Source: Acidobacteriota bacterium
Lineage (GTDB): Bacteria; Acidobacteriota; JAAYUB01
Direction: 5' to 3'
DNA: 64,000 nucleotides
NCBI GenBank assembly: GCA_016935015.1
Contig: JAFGRT010000021.1
Location: 1-64,000, forward strand
Shown here piece after piece: positions 36,589-46,468 of this stretch. Every line of letters starts with the position of its first letter. Position 1 is the first letter of the stretch. A model generated the notes under the pieces. That model did not search any database. It was not told where the DNA came from and saw only the letters and a list, made by a program, of their open reading frames with translations. Both the position numbers and the translations under genes were made by a program.

Positions 36589-37086
36589 CTATTTCTTCTT
36601 TTTGCCGTCCGTTTTCTTTTTCTTCCTGTCTTTCTTGCTCTTCTTGTCCTTCTTGCCTTTTTTATTTTTCTTGTCGGCGGCAATCTCCTTGTCTTTGGCC
36701 TTGTTCTTTGCCTTTTTTTTCAGCTTTTTCCGGGTTTGGGTCTCGGTGATGGATTCGGGCAGTTTCAGCAGGACCTCTGCTTCCTGCAGCGGTTGGCCGG
36801 GTAAAGGTGATGGGGAAAGCGGCTCGGCCTTGGTCGGAACGGTGAAATCGGCCAGGCAAGCCCGGATGCCTTTCATTGTCCGCGTTCCAATTTGGGGAAT
36901 GGCCGCGATGGTGTCGGGTTCGCTTTCCATCCGCGAGAACAGCTCACCGATGGTCTGGACCCCGCCTTTGAGCAGGAGGGTGATGGTCCGGGGTGGTAGT
37001 TCCATTTCGGACAAAGGCAGAGCGAGGACTTCGGCGGGGATCTCCACCCAACCGACAGGCGACGTACGCTTGGCAGGCTTGGTCAT
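36589..37086 (-). CDS. Free-standing RNA polymerase alpha-CTD-like protein with lysine-rich tail
   Basis: A 165-residue protein. Residues about 20-80 (LPLSEMELPPRTITLLLKGGVQTIGELFSRM...IPQIGTRTMKGIRACLADF) follow the alpha-CTD pattern (PxxxLELxxRxxxxLkxxgIxxxgdLl...nxGxkslxeIkxxL) with its helix-hairpin-helix. The last 50 residues are almost entirely Lys, Asp and Ala (KKAKNKAKDKE..KKKK), a disordered basic tail. The basic tail could bind nucleic acid; the CTD-like part could contact regulators or DNA UP-elements. The true rpoA is not here. Similar stand-alone domains are annotated in several phyla, but their function is unclear. Confidence 0.75.
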   Translation of the reverse strand: MTKPAKRTSPVGWVEIPAEVLALPLSEMELPPRTITLLLKGGVQTIGELFSRMESEPDTIAAIPQIGTRTMKGIRACLADFTVPTKAEPLSPSPLPGQPLQEAEVLLKLPESITETQTRKKLKKKAKNKAKDKEIAADKKNKKGKKDKKSKKDRKKKKTDGKKKK

Positions 37087-37262
37087 AGTATCTTCTCCGC
37101 TTGGATGAATATAATATCACTGCCGGCAGCCCGGTATTCAAGATATCGGTGAACTGCCGCGTTGAACGTTGGCGCGAAAAGGAGCAATCACTCTCATTGT
37201 AACCATCCTCGAGTAGACTTTCAAGTGTGAGAATCAATCAGGTGTTCATTGGCCGGTGGGAT

Positions 37263-40200
37263 TCAGAACAGCCTCTTCTGACGGGCGGCGTTTCCTGCGC
37301 TGGACGGACGCCCGGTTGTATTATGCTGCAGCAGAGCGGCTTCGATATCCCGGATGAACGGTGAAGGGTGCCGTGGTTCGGTCCGCCCGTGGATGTTGCG
37401 GCGCCGGGCCCAGGTCAGGAAAAGCTGTTCGCGGGCGCGGGTCAGGGCGACGTAAAACAGCCGTCGCTCTTCAGTCGCATCGGGCGCCTGGTCCGGGGAG
37501 CGGCGATAGGGGATATATCCGTCTTCACAGCCGGCAATGAATACAACAGGGAATTCCAGACCCTTGGCGGCGTGCATGGTGAGGAGGGCGACCTTTTCCA
37601 CTGTCCGGTCGCAGTCGTCCGTTTCGTGTCGCAGGCTCAGCGCCTGGAAAAAGTCGGCCGGCCGGTCACCGCATCGGTCGGCCAGGGCAATGTATTTTCG
37701 GTGGGAGGTTTGCGCTGGGGCATTGTCGACCGGGGGGTGGAGCACCGGCAGACGGTTGAGCAGATATTCAATCTTCACCCGCACTCCAGCCAACGTCGTC
37801 ATTTCTCCAGCCAGGTCCGCCAGCCAGCGGCGCAATTCAATCCACTGGCGACGCGCGCTCGGCCGTAAGCCGGTCCAGTCAGCATCGTCCTCCGGCCGGA
37901 GGAGGTCCGCCAAAGAGCGGCGCTGCACCAGAATCCGGTCACACAATCGGGTGCGGGTCGTCACGCTCATGGCCGGCAGGGCGATAGCCATCACCTGCGC
38001 GAGATCCGACCAGGTGCCGCTATTCGACAGTAGACGAAGCAGTGCCGTCAATGCGGCAAGATGGCGACAGTGGCGGAGGGCGGCGCGATCGGCCAACTGA
38101 ACGGGAATTCCGGCGCTCTGCAACCGGCTGGCAATGAGCTGCAGCTGCTGACGGGTTCGGGCCAGGACGGCGAAATCGGCGAAAGAACGGCCGGCCTCCG
38201 CCGCATGGCCGTCCACCTTGCCGCTGTCGATGGCTTCCAATCCGGTCCCGCCCACCAGCCGCTCGATGGTCCGGCCGATAGCCACGACTTCAGCCTGGGC
38301 GGTGGTCTGGGCCCAGACCGCGATGACGGGAAAGCCCTCGATCTCCGAAACGAGCCGGTAATCCGGATCATGGAGCGTAGCCGTCCGCATGACCTGGCGC
38401 GATGCGGCCAGGATGGTGCGGCTGGAACGGTAATTGCAGGTCAACGTGATGATCCGGACCGGTGCGTAGTCCTCGCGAAACCGCAGAACATGCCGGACGT
38501 CGGCGCCGCGGAATCCATAAATGGCCTGATCCGGATCGCCGATGGCGCAGATCTGCCCCTTCGGCGGCGCCAGGGCCCGCAACAGGCGGTACTGGGCGTG
38601 ATCGATATCCTGGTACTCATCCACGAAGACATAGGGATACCGCTGCCGGTAGGCCTCCCGGACGGCGGCTTCGCCGTCCAGCAGGCCGGCCGGTTTTACG
38701 ATCAGATCCTCGAAATCCAGCAGACCCTGGGCGGACAAGATCGCCTGGTATTCGGCGAACAGGGTTCGGCAGCAATGAATCTCGTCGGCCGTTCCTTCGA
38801 AAGGGGAAGCGGCCGGCCGGTCCGTCGACGGGCGGTCTTGAGACGATGATGTCCATGTGCCTGTTTCGGGTGGGGCGGTCGGTGTTACAAAGTCAGCCAT
38901 GCCGGGCAGCAGCCGGGCTGTCGCTGCGAAGGTGGTCGGGATCTGAACCCGATCGGGAGCGACGTTGCGGGCCGGGTGGTCAAGAAGGCTTTCCTTGGCC
39001 CGGGTGAACCGTGTCACGAGGTCATCCGGCCGGCGCAGGGACGCCGGCACAGTCCCTTTTTCCTGGTATCGGTTCAGGAGAATCTTTACCAGTGTCCGCC
39101 GGGCGGCGTCGTCCAGGATGGTAAAGCAGTGGTCAGGATGCTGTTCCTGCCAGATCCGGTAGCCAAGGGCATGAAATGTTCCGGCGAAGGGGACGGGCGT
39201 GCCGGGCGGCAACAGCGCCCGGAGGCGGTCCTGCAATTCATCGGCGGCCTGGCGGGTGAAGGTCAGGGCCAGAATGTCACCGGGTCGGGCGTCGCCGCGG
39301 CGAATCAGGTGGGCGATGCGGCAGGTGATGGTTCGGGTTTTGCCTGAGCCCGGCCCGGCCATGATGAGCATCGGCCCGCCGCGATAGGTGACTGCTTGGC
39401 GCTGGGCCTCATCCAGTCCGGCCAGGAGATCCGTCGGCCCGGCCGCTGGGGCACCGCGCGGGATTGTCGGGGCGGATTTTTCCGGCGCGGGGCGGGGCGA
39501 ATGGGGTGGAACATCCGGTTCAGGCTCCGGCATGGGCGGCCGCGGAGCAGCCGGTGCCGTCCGGGGCAAGGCAAAGAGGATGCCCTGGGCCGAGAGCCGC
39601 TGCCGTTCGTCCGGGGTGAAGACGCGGATGGTGCCGTACTCACCGTCGTACCCCGGCTGGATGTGGATCTCGCCTCGTCGCATCCGCCCGATCGCCTCGT
39701 CCAGCAGCGGGATCCGCGCTCCGGCCAGCTCCTGTGTCGACCGGCTCCGCAGGATGGCCAGCTCCGGGCCCAACCGCTCAAGGACGGCGTCATAGACCTG
39801 CCGTACTTTTCTGGACTGGGGGCCCACCCGGCAGAGTTCGGCCAGGATTTCGGGCAAGGGGATAATGTGGCAGGAGGGATGCACCGCGGCTGGCTGATAT
39901 CCCTCGGGTCGATCAGCCAATTCCTCCACCCGGTGGTAGACGCCGATGGTGAGAGGTTTCCCACAACGGGGACACAATCCCTGGTGGCGCCGGGTTTCCC
40001 GGGGATGGCACCAGAAGGCGCATTTCCGGTGGCCGTCCATGTGGTATTTTCCTTCCTCGGGATACAGGTCGATGGTGGCGATGAACGCGGCCGGATCGCC
40101 CGACCGCATGGCCTCGCGGACACCGGCGAAGGACAGCTCGGTGTTGAAGATGTTAGCGTTGCGGCCCAGATTGCCGGATGAGTGGGCGTCGGAGTTGGCG

Positions 40201-40856
40201 ACCAGGGTGAAGGCGTCCAGGCCGGAGACCCGCCAGTTCATGGCCGGGTCCGATGAAAGACCGGTCTCCGCGGCGAAAATGTGGGGCGTGAGGTCGCCGA
40301 AACATTCCACCACCGAATCGAAGCCGGACTTGGAGCCAAGCACCGAAAACCAGGGGGTCCAGATATGGGCGGGGATGAGGAAACTGTCGGTGGAGGTTTC
40401 CAGCACGATGTCCAGCAGGTCGCGGGCGTCCAGCCCCAGGATGGGCCGGCCGTCGGAGCGGATGTTGCCGATGTCGTCCAGGCGGGTGTTGAGGCGGCGG
40501 GCCGTGTCCAGGTCGGGCACATAGACCAGGTTATGGTTCTTGCGGGTGCGCCCCTCCTTTTTGTAGATATTGCTGATTTCCGTCGCCAGCATGAAACGAA
40601 CCGGTCCCCGGCAGGCGGCCGGCACGGCGTCGTCGGCCGCCCGGGCGAGTTCGTCGCGCAGACGGAAGAGGCCGGGTTCGGCCGGCACCAGCTGGCTTTC
40701 GATCTCTCCGAACCATTCCGGGTGGGTAAAATCGCCCGTGGCCAGGACGGTGATCCCCTTGCGCTGGGCGGCGGCGTGCAGGCCGGGCAGGTCCAGGTCC
40801 CGGGCGGTGGCGCGGGAGAAGCGGCTGTGGATATGCAGATCGGCGATAAACTCCAT
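37263..40856 (-). CDS. Endonuclease Q-like PHP nuclease fused to a UvrD-type helicase
   Basis: A 1197-residue fusion. Residues 1-400 match the PHP endonuclease Q family (DLHIHSRFSRAT, ATGDFTHPEWFGE, ATEISNIYKKEGRTRKNHNLVYVPD, HIWTPWFSVLGSKSGFDS, NSDAHSSGNLGRNANIF) and its C-terminal zinc region (CAFWCHP...LCPRCGKPL). EndoQ cuts DNA 5' of uracil, hypoxanthine and abasic sites. A Pro-rich linker (about 440-480) leads to a UvrD/PcrA SF1A helicase: Walker A AGPGSGKTRT near 500, LTFTRQAADEL, VDEYQDIDHAQ, GDPDQAIYGFRGAD, TLTCNYRSS, LTMHAAKGLEFPVVF, FYVALTRAREQLFLTW. It is probably a repair enzyme that incises at deaminated bases and unwinds the nicked strand. Confidence 0.92.
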   Translation of the reverse strand: MEFIADLHIHSRFSRATARDLDLPGLHAAAQRKGITVLATGDFTHPEWFGEIESQLVPAEPGLFRLRDELARAADDAVPAACRGPVRFMLATEISNIYKKEGRTRKNHNLVYVPDLDTARRLNTRLDDIGNIRSDGRPILGLDARDLLDIVLETSTDSFLIPAHIWTPWFSVLGSKSGFDSVVECFGDLTPHIFAAETGLSSDPAMNWRVSGLDAFTLVANSDAHSSGNLGRNANIFNTELSFAGVREAMRSGDPAAFIATIDLYPEEGKYHMDGHRKCAFWCHPRETRRHQGLCPRCGKPLTIGVYHRVEELADRPEGYQPAAVHPSCHIIPLPEILAELCRVGPQSRKVRQVYDAVLERLGPELAILRSRSTQELAGARIPLLDEAIGRMRRGEIHIQPGYDGEYGTIRVFTPDERQRLSAQGILFALPRTAPAAPRPPMPEPEPDVPPHSPRPAPEKSAPTIPRGAPAAGPTDLLAGLDEAQRQAVTYRGGPMLIMAGPGSGKTRTITCRIAHLIRRGDARPGDILALTFTRQAADELQDRLRALLPPGTPVPFAGTFHALGYRIWQEQHPDHCFTILDDAARRTLVKILLNRYQEKGTVPASLRRPDDLVTRFTRAKESLLDHPARNVAPDRVQIPTTFAATARLLPGMADFVTPTAPPETGTWTSSSQDRPSTDRPAASPFEGTADEIHCCRTLFAEYQAILSAQGLLDFEDLIVKPAGLLDGEAAVREAYRQRYPYVFVDEYQDIDHAQYRLLRALAPPKGQICAIGDPDQAIYGFRGADVRHVLRFREDYAPVRIITLTCNYRSSRTILAASRQVMRTATLHDPDYRLVSEIEGFPVIAVWAQTTAQAEVVAIGRTIERLVGGTGLEAIDSGKVDGHAAEAGRSFADFAVLARTRQQLQLIASRLQSAGIPVQLADRAALRHCRHLAALTALLRLLSNSGTWSDLAQVMAIALPAMSVTTRTRLCDRILVQRRSLADLLRPEDDADWTGLRPSARRQWIELRRWLADLAGEMTTLAGVRVKIEYLLNRLPVLHPPVDNAPAQTSHRKYIALADRCGDRPADFFQALSLRHETDDCDRTVEKVALLTMHAAKGLEFPVVFIAGCEDGYIPYRRSPDQAPDATEERRLFYVALTRAREQLFLTWARRRNIHGRTEPRHPSPFIRDIEAALLQHNTTGRPSSAGNAARQKRLF

Positions 40857-41168
40857 GGTTGTCCGGTGGCTCGTGGACGGTCGCTGCCCAGTATACGACT
40901 ACGGCGACGGGAATGCAATACCGTGCGGGTGAGGGTGGGGGATGGTCATCATCCGGCCGGAGTAAGCAGGCCGCGACGGCGACGGGGCCATTCAGGGGGT
41001 GGTGCTGACGGTGCACAAATAGGTTGCATTTCGGACAACCGGACGGTAGGATGAACATTTGTTTCGTTTATCTTCACCATTGTCGATTCAGGTGCCGCCT
41101 GGTTCGACCCGCTGTACATACACGCAGGTCGGCCGCCGGTGAACCAACTATACCAGGGGTATTATCCT
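40857..41168. other. Divergent intergenic region without recognised elements
   Basis: 312 bases between the divergent nuclease-helicase and protease genes. It must hold both promoters, but I see no convincing -35/-10 pair, no terminator and no ORF with coding character. GC-rich in the left half and more mixed near 41030-41100. Confidence 0.5.
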
Positions 41169-44100
41169 ATGAATTTTCGTATCCTCATTCTGATCGTCTG
41201 TATGATGACGTCGGCCCTGGCCATGCTGGCCGTCACGTCAACCGAGATGTCCGTCCCGTTCCGTTTTCCGGCGCCGCAGCTCATACCGGCGGCGGACGGC
41301 GATGTCCGTCCCGTCATGAAAGGATTTCCGGCCATCGTCCCCGAGGGATATCCCCTCATCCCTTCCTGTCCGGCCAACCTGCTGCTGCCCGCGGGCCAGG
41401 AACCGGTCCGGCTGGAGGTGGTCACCGGTGATCCCGTATTGCTGTCCGCCGGGATCCGGATCACCCATTTCCGCGGCAATCGACCGACGGGCGGCCTTGC
41501 CGCGGCGGCACCGCCCGATGAGGTGGTCTACGGCAGCGACGATCCTTTTCCGGCCGAGCATTTCCGTTGCGGCGAGGTGCAATGGCTGCACGGTTATGCC
41601 ATTCTGCCGGTGACGCTCTATCCCTTCGTCTACTATCCGCGGAGCGGGGAACTGTATTATTACCCGGAATGCATGGTCCGGGTGACCCTGCAGCCGGCAG
41701 CGGGCAAATCCGTCGCCCGGCCGCGTCGCGATGGGCCGGCCGACCGGCCGGCGGTGGCGCGTCTGGTGGACAATCCCGGGATTCTGGACAGCTACATGCC
41801 CGATCCGGACAAGACCATCGTCAACGATTACCAGTACCTGATCATCAGCCGCCAGAGCGATACGGCCCTCTGGAATGCGTTCCAGTCCCTGGCCACCCAC
41901 AAGTCGGGCAAGGGCCTGAACGTGCATCTGGCCGACATCGACACCATCCTGGCCAGCCAGCCCGGCGTGGACAATGCCGCGAAGCTGCGCAACTTCATCA
42001 TCGACGCCTACACCAGTCACGGGACCGAATACGTGGTCCTGGGCGGGGATGCGGAGGTCGTGCCGTGGCGGGGCTGCCACGTCAGTTACGGCGGCACCGT
42101 GGACAACAATATCCCCTGCGATCTGTACTTCGCCGCCCTGGACGGCACGTGGAACGCCGACGGCGACTCGTTGTACGGGGAACCCAACGACGAACCGGAC
42201 CTCTTCGCCGAGGTGGCCGTGGGTCGCATCTCCGCCTCCAGCGGGGCCGAAGCCCAGCGCCAGATCGACAAGATCATCGCCTACGAGACCGGCACTCCGC
42301 CGTTTCAAGCTCTGCTGCTGGGTGAGAATCTGAACAGCAACCCCCTCACCTGGGGCGGTGACGCCAAGGACGTGGTGGAGCAGGAGATGGCCGGCATCCC
42401 CACCGACAAGCTGTACGACCGGGACGGCACCTGGACCAAGAACGACCTGATCACCTACTTCAATACCCATGACACCCCGATCGTCAACCACCTCGGCCAC
42501 GCCAACGACACCTATGTCATGAAGATGTACAACTCGGATGTGGCCCTCCTAACCAATACCCAGCCGTTCTTCGTCTATTCCCAGGGCTGCATCCCCGGTA
42601 ATTTTCCGCCCAACGACCGCTGTTTCGCCGAGGAGATCACCCTCAACACCACCAGCGGCGCCTTCGCCGTTATCATGAACAGCCGCTACGGCTGGTACGA
42701 GCCGGGTGGCACCTCCGGCTCCTCCAACATTTTCGATTGGGAATTCATGGAGTCCGTGTTCGAGCAGTTCATGCGCCAGGTGGGTCCGGCCCTCAACGAC
42801 TCCCGCCACAAGCTGGCCGGCTATACCGACGATGGCGGCATGCGTTGGGTTTATTACGAGCAGATCCTGTTTGGCTGCCCCGAAACGGCCTTCCACTGGT
42901 CCTGCACCGACGCATCCGTGCAGCTACTGGCCGATTACCCGGCCGACGGTTTCATCGAAATGCAGCAGGATCCGGTCCTGTTGCAGGTGTGGGCCGCTTC
43001 GGACTGCGCCAATCCCCTGACCGATCCGACGGTTACCGCCATTTTCGGCTCTACGGCCAAATTCGCTTCGATAGAACTGTATGATGATGGGCACGCGCCC
43101 GACCAGACGGCCGGCGACGGCATTTTCAGCGCCCAATGGACCCCGACGCAGATCGGGCCGGTGGCCATCGAATACAACGCCGAAGCGCCCGGCCTGACGT
43201 CGGCCACCGTTTTCGTCAACGGCAAGGTGGTCCCGGAAATGCATTATCATCTCGAATATCCGGCCATGGACTGGGTGGACGCCTCGTCCGGTACCGCCGT
43301 CCTGGCCAATACCGACGACGGCGGGGTGACAGTGCCCATCGGCTTCCCCTTTATGTTTTACGGCGAGACCTACAATTCCATCATGATCTCTTCCAACGGA
43401 TTGTTGCGGTTCGGCGGCACCTATACCCACGACGGGGCCAATGTCGCCATGCCTGACAACCGCACCCCCAACGCCCTCATTGCACCGTTGTGGACCGACC
43501 TGAATCCCGGTTCCGCCAGCCGGATTTCCTATCTGACCACCGGCACCGCACCCGATCGAACCTTCGTGGTAGAGTGGAACAACGTTCCCCATTTCGACCA
43601 GGTAGGCGCGGCGACGTTCGAGGTGATCCTCGAGGAATCCACCCACAACATCCTGGTTCAATACCTGGACACAGATTTTGGCAATCCCGCCTATGACCAG
43701 GGGGCCGACGCCACGGCCGGCATCGAGGACTACAACGGCCGCAAGGCGCTGCAGTATTCCTACAACGAGGCGAACCTGCCGAGCGGCACCACGCTGCTCT
43801 ATTCCCCCGTGGACGGGCCGTACATCAATCTCGCCGATCACGCCTGCCGGGGCGGCGACGGTGACGGCTATTTCACGCCCGGGGAAACGGTCAAACTGGA
43901 TGTCACCCTGTACAACGCGGGGACCGGGCCGGCCCACAGCACCACGGCCACACTCAGCGCCGACAACGGCGTGATATTCCATGCCGACACCCAGGACTAC
44001 GGCCTGCTCCCCGTGGGCAGCACGGCGACGCGTACCTTCACCGGCAAATTGCCCGCCGGCGCCGGTTGCGGCGGGACCATCACGTTCAGCCTGGACGTGT

Positions 44101-44843
44101 CGTATCAGGACGCCGGCGGTGCGCCCCGGCTCCGCTCCGACATGTTCCAGATGAAGGCCGGGAAGAAGGTGGAAGTCTTCGCGTTGCAGGATGATCTGGA
44201 ATCCGGCGCCCCCGGCTGGGAAATGGTGTCGTATTGGACCCTCAGCGAAGCGGATTCCCACAGCGCCACCCACGCCTGGAACGATTCGCCGGGCGGAAAT
44301 TACGGCCATATGTGGAACATCCCCCTGTATTCGCCCTGGTTCGACCTGTCGGGGATGATGCAACCCGCACTGACTTTCTGGCACCATTTCGACATCACCA
44401 CCAACGTGGACTCCGGCTGGCTGCAAATCACCGCCGACGGCACCACCTGGACCACCCTGCGGGAATACACCGGCCGCAGAAGCGGGTGGACGATGGAGGA
44501 GATCGATCTGACGGGGTACGCGGGTGAACCGGCGGTCCGCCTGCGGTTCCAGCTGAATACGTCCCGCAACGATCCGACCGCCGACGGCTGGTGTATCGAC
44601 GATATCTCCGTGTCGGAAATCACGTACGATTGCACTCTTGCGCCCTATGGGGACGTGGACGAAAGCGGCCTGGTGGACGCCGCCGACCTGGCTGTCATTC
44701 TGAACGTGACGGTGGGCAACCTGGTTGAAGGGGCCGCGCCGTGCACGGCGCCCGGGCTGGGTGACTTCGACGGCAGCCAGCAGCTGGATGCCGCCGATTG
44801 CGTGGTCCTGGCCAACCGGCTGGCGGCCAATCTGGAGCCGTAG
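41169..44843 (+). CDS. Gingipain-type (C25) secreted cysteine protease with dockerin-like tail
   Basis: A 1224-residue exported protease. After the signal peptide (FRILILIVCMMTSALAMLAVTS) comes a pro-domain to about residue 210, then the C25 caspase-like fold: DYQYLIISRQSD, YVVLGGDAEVVPWRG, VAVGRISASSGAE, with the catalytic dyad His444 (NHLGHAND) and Cys474 (YSQGCIPGNF). Later regions are beta-sandwich domains, a segment like a jelly-roll binding domain (GAPGWEMVSYWTLS...), and a C-terminal dockerin-like pair (YGDVDESGLVDAADL, GDFDGSQQLDAADC). The ATG at 41169 is taken as start; the GTG at 41139 is possible. It is probably surface-attached or secreted and digests extracellular protein. Confidence 0.9.
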   Translation: MNFRILILIVCMMTSALAMLAVTSTEMSVPFRFPAPQLIPAADGDVRPVMKGFPAIVPEGYPLIPSCPANLLLPAGQEPVRLEVVTGDPVLLSAGIRITHFRGNRPTGGLAAAAPPDEVVYGSDDPFPAEHFRCGEVQWLHGYAILPVTLYPFVYYPRSGELYYYPECMVRVTLQPAAGKSVARPRRDGPADRPAVARLVDNPGILDSYMPDPDKTIVNDYQYLIISRQSDTALWNAFQSLATHKSGKGLNVHLADIDTILASQPGVDNAAKLRNFIIDAYTSHGTEYVVLGGDAEVVPWRGCHVSYGGTVDNNIPCDLYFAALDGTWNADGDSLYGEPNDEPDLFAEVAVGRISASSGAEAQRQIDKIIAYETGTPPFQALLLGENLNSNPLTWGGDAKDVVEQEMAGIPTDKLYDRDGTWTKNDLITYFNTHDTPIVNHLGHANDTYVMKMYNSDVALLTNTQPFFVYSQGCIPGNFPPNDRCFAEEITLNTTSGAFAVIMNSRYGWYEPGGTSGSSNIFDWEFMESVFEQFMRQVGPALNDSRHKLAGYTDDGGMRWVYYEQILFGCPETAFHWSCTDASVQLLADYPADGFIEMQQDPVLLQVWAASDCANPLTDPTVTAIFGSTAKFASIELYDDGHAPDQTAGDGIFSAQWTPTQIGPVAIEYNAEAPGLTSATVFVNGKVVPEMHYHLEYPAMDWVDASSGTAVLANTDDGGVTVPIGFPFMFYGETYNSIMISSNGLLRFGGTYTHDGANVAMPDNRTPNALIAPLWTDLNPGSASRISYLTTGTAPDRTFVVEWNNVPHFDQVGAATFEVILEESTHNILVQYLDTDFGNPAYDQGADATAGIEDYNGRKALQYSYNEANLPSGTTLLYSPVDGPYINLADHACRGGDGDGYFTPGETVKLDVTLYNAGTGPAHSTTATLSADNGVIFHADTQDYGLLPVGSTATRTFTGKLPAGAGCGGTITFSLDVSYQDAGGAPRLRSDMFQMKAGKKVEVFALQDDLESGAPGWEMVSYWTLSEADSHSATHAWNDSPGGNYGHMWNIPLYSPWFDLSGMMQPALTFWHHFDITTNVDSGWLQITADGTTWTTLREYTGRRSGWTMEEIDLTGYAGEPAVRLRFQLNTSRNDPTADGWCIDDISVSEITYDCTLAPYGDVDESGLVDAADLAVILNVTVGNLVEGAAPCTAPGLGDFDGSQQLDAADCVVLANRLAANLEP

Positions 44844-44961
44844 GCGTTTCCGGCCGGAATCCCCGGGTATTTCTGTATCATCAGAAATAAGGAAAGAGTA
44901 TAATTTCTATATTCTCGTGGATTATATTATGAGTCCGGTATCCGGACAAGAGGAGGAAAAT

Positions 44962-45738
44962 ATGACGAATGGCGTTCAACCTGAAAAGAAGGGTATGAGC
45001 ACGGGGGCCAAGATCGGCATCGGTTGCGGCATCCTGGCCGTAGTGGGCATCATCGTGGTCATTGTGGCCGTGGTGGCCGGCGGTATGTTCGTGGCCCAGA
45101 AGGCCAAGGAAGCCGGCCTGGATCCCGAACTGATGGAGAAGAATCCGGAGCTGGCCGCCGCCAAGATGATTGTGGCGGCGAATCCCGATCTGGAACTGGT
45201 GTCCGCCGACGAGGACACCGGCACCATCACCATCCGCAACACCAAGACGGATGAAGAGCTGACGGTGGATTACCGCGACCTCAAGGACGGCAAGATCGTG
45301 TTCAAGACCGACCAGGGTGAGCTGAAGATCGAGCAGGAGAGCGCCGGCGAGGGCGGCGCCACCATGACCTATTCGGGCGAGGAAGGTGAAGCCGGCACCG
45401 TGCGCTACGGCACCGCCACCAGCGCCGACCAGTTGCCCGACTGGTTGCCCATCTATACAGGGAAGATGCAAATCGGTTACATCACCCAGTCGGAGTCGAC
45501 GGACAACGGCATGCTGACCATCGAGACGTCGGATTCCCTGGAAAGCATTTCCGAATTCTACAAGAATGAACTGGAAGCGGCCGGTTTCAATGTCAGCACC
45601 TCGTCCATCGAGAGCGGCGGCCAGCGTATCGTTACCGTCCAAGGCAGCGACGACACCGGCGGACGGTCCGTCGGCATGACGGCCACCCAGGAAAACGGCA
45701 TCAGCAAGATTGGGATTACGTTCCATACCAAAAAGTAG
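44962..45738 (+). CDS. Membrane-anchored protein of unknown function
   Basis: A 258-residue protein. A short cytoplasmic N-terminus is followed by a Gly/Ala/Val-rich anchor (IGIGCGILAVVGIIVVIVAVVAGGMFV, about 20-46). The outside part is acidic, with DLELVSADEDTGTITIRNTKTDEELTVDYRDLKDGKIVF repeating a beta-strand pattern, then TADQLPDWLPIY and a C-terminal SLESISEFYKNELEAAGF domain ending KKIGITFH-like strands. No family is recognised with confidence. Strong ribosome site (AGGAGG, five bases before ATG). A TATAAT at 44899-44904 lies in the only AT-rich stretch nearby. It is followed by a terminator. Confidence 0.8.
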   Translation: MTNGVQPEKKGMSTGAKIGIGCGILAVVGIIVVIVAVVAGGMFVAQKAKEAGLDPELMEKNPELAAAKMIVAANPDLELVSADEDTGTITIRNTKTDEELTVDYRDLKDGKIVFKTDQGELKIEQESAGEGGATMTYSGEEGEAGTVRYGTATSADQLPDWLPIYTGKMQIGYITQSESTDNGMLTIETSDSLESISEFYKNELEAAGFNVSTSSIESGGQRIVTVQGSDDTGGRSVGMTATQENGISKIGITFHTKK

Positions 45739-45773
45739 TCGCGGCAGGGACAACCATTTTCCCGAAAATAAAG

Positions 45774-45798
45774 GCCTGGCAAGTTGCCAGGCTTTTTT
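45774..45798 (+). terminator. Rho-independent terminator
   Basis: GCCTGGCA-AGT-TGCCAGGC (8-bp stem, three-base loop) followed by six T's, 36 bases after the stop of the membrane-anchored protein gene. The best canonical terminator on the plus strand in the window. Confidence 0.92.
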
Positions 45799-45889
45799 AT
45801 TGGCCCAGGCCGGTGAATTTCGCCGATCGGAAACAAAAGCCCGGTTCCGGGCGTAAGTGGGATGAAAAGATGAGGCCGAAAGGAACGGC

Positions 45890-46468
45890 ATGACGGACAA
45901 GGTCCCTGGGAACATCACCGACTGGCTGCAGGATCTGCGGCGCGGCGACACCCATGGGCTGGCCGGCATCATCGATCAGTACGGCGAGGAGCTGATGCGT
46001 TATCTGACATCCATACTCGGAAATCCGACGGCAGCCGAAGATGCCTTCCAGGACACCTGGTTGCGGGTGATCAAGAAGATCGACACCTATGATCCGCGCC
46101 GGAACTTTGAACCCTGGCTGTTCCGCATCGCCCGCAACCGGGCCTACGATCTGCTCCGGTCGCACCGTCGTTGGTGGAGGCGCCCCAGCGTCGAGAATCG
46201 ACCGATTGACCGGGATCCCGATTTTGCCGAGAGTGACGCATTTTTCGACAGTTTTTGGCGCAAAGATCTGCTCCGAAGCCTGTTTGCCGAATTGGAGCCG
46301 CGTTATCGGGAAATTCTGTGGCTGCGCTACTATCGCGACATGTCATACCCGGAGATCGCGGCCTTTTGCCGGCTGCCGCTGGGGACGGTCAAAAGCCGGA
46401 TCAGGCGGGCGCTGGACCAGCTGGGAAGCGCTTATTGTGAACAGGAGGAAAGTCATGAAATCGTCTGA
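45890..46468 (+). CDS. ECF-type RNA polymerase sigma factor
   Basis: A 192-residue sigma-70 family ECF factor. Region 2: YGEELMRYLTSILGNPTAAEDAFQDTWLRVIKKIDTYDPRRNFEPWLFRIARNRAYDLLRSHRR. Region 4: LEPRYREILWLRYYRDMSYPEIAAFCRLPLGTVKSRIRRALDQL, the -35-binding helix-turn-helix. AAGGAAC precedes the ATG. It overlaps the next gene by 14 bases; that gene encodes a zinc-finger membrane protein, the expected anti-sigma partner. Confidence 0.95.
   Translation: MTDKVPGNITDWLQDLRRGDTHGLAGIIDQYGEELMRYLTSILGNPTAAEDAFQDTWLRVIKKIDTYDPRRNFEPWLFRIARNRAYDLLRSHRRWWRRPSVENRPIDRDPDFAESDAFFDSFWRKDLLRSLFAELEPRYREILWLRYYRDMSYPEIAAFCRLPLGTVKSRIRRALDQLGSAYCEQEESHEIV

Noticed and set aside
42924-44426. 500-codon minus-strand ORF
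   Set aside because: Antisense to the gingipain-like protease; rich in Gly, Val and His with no domain.
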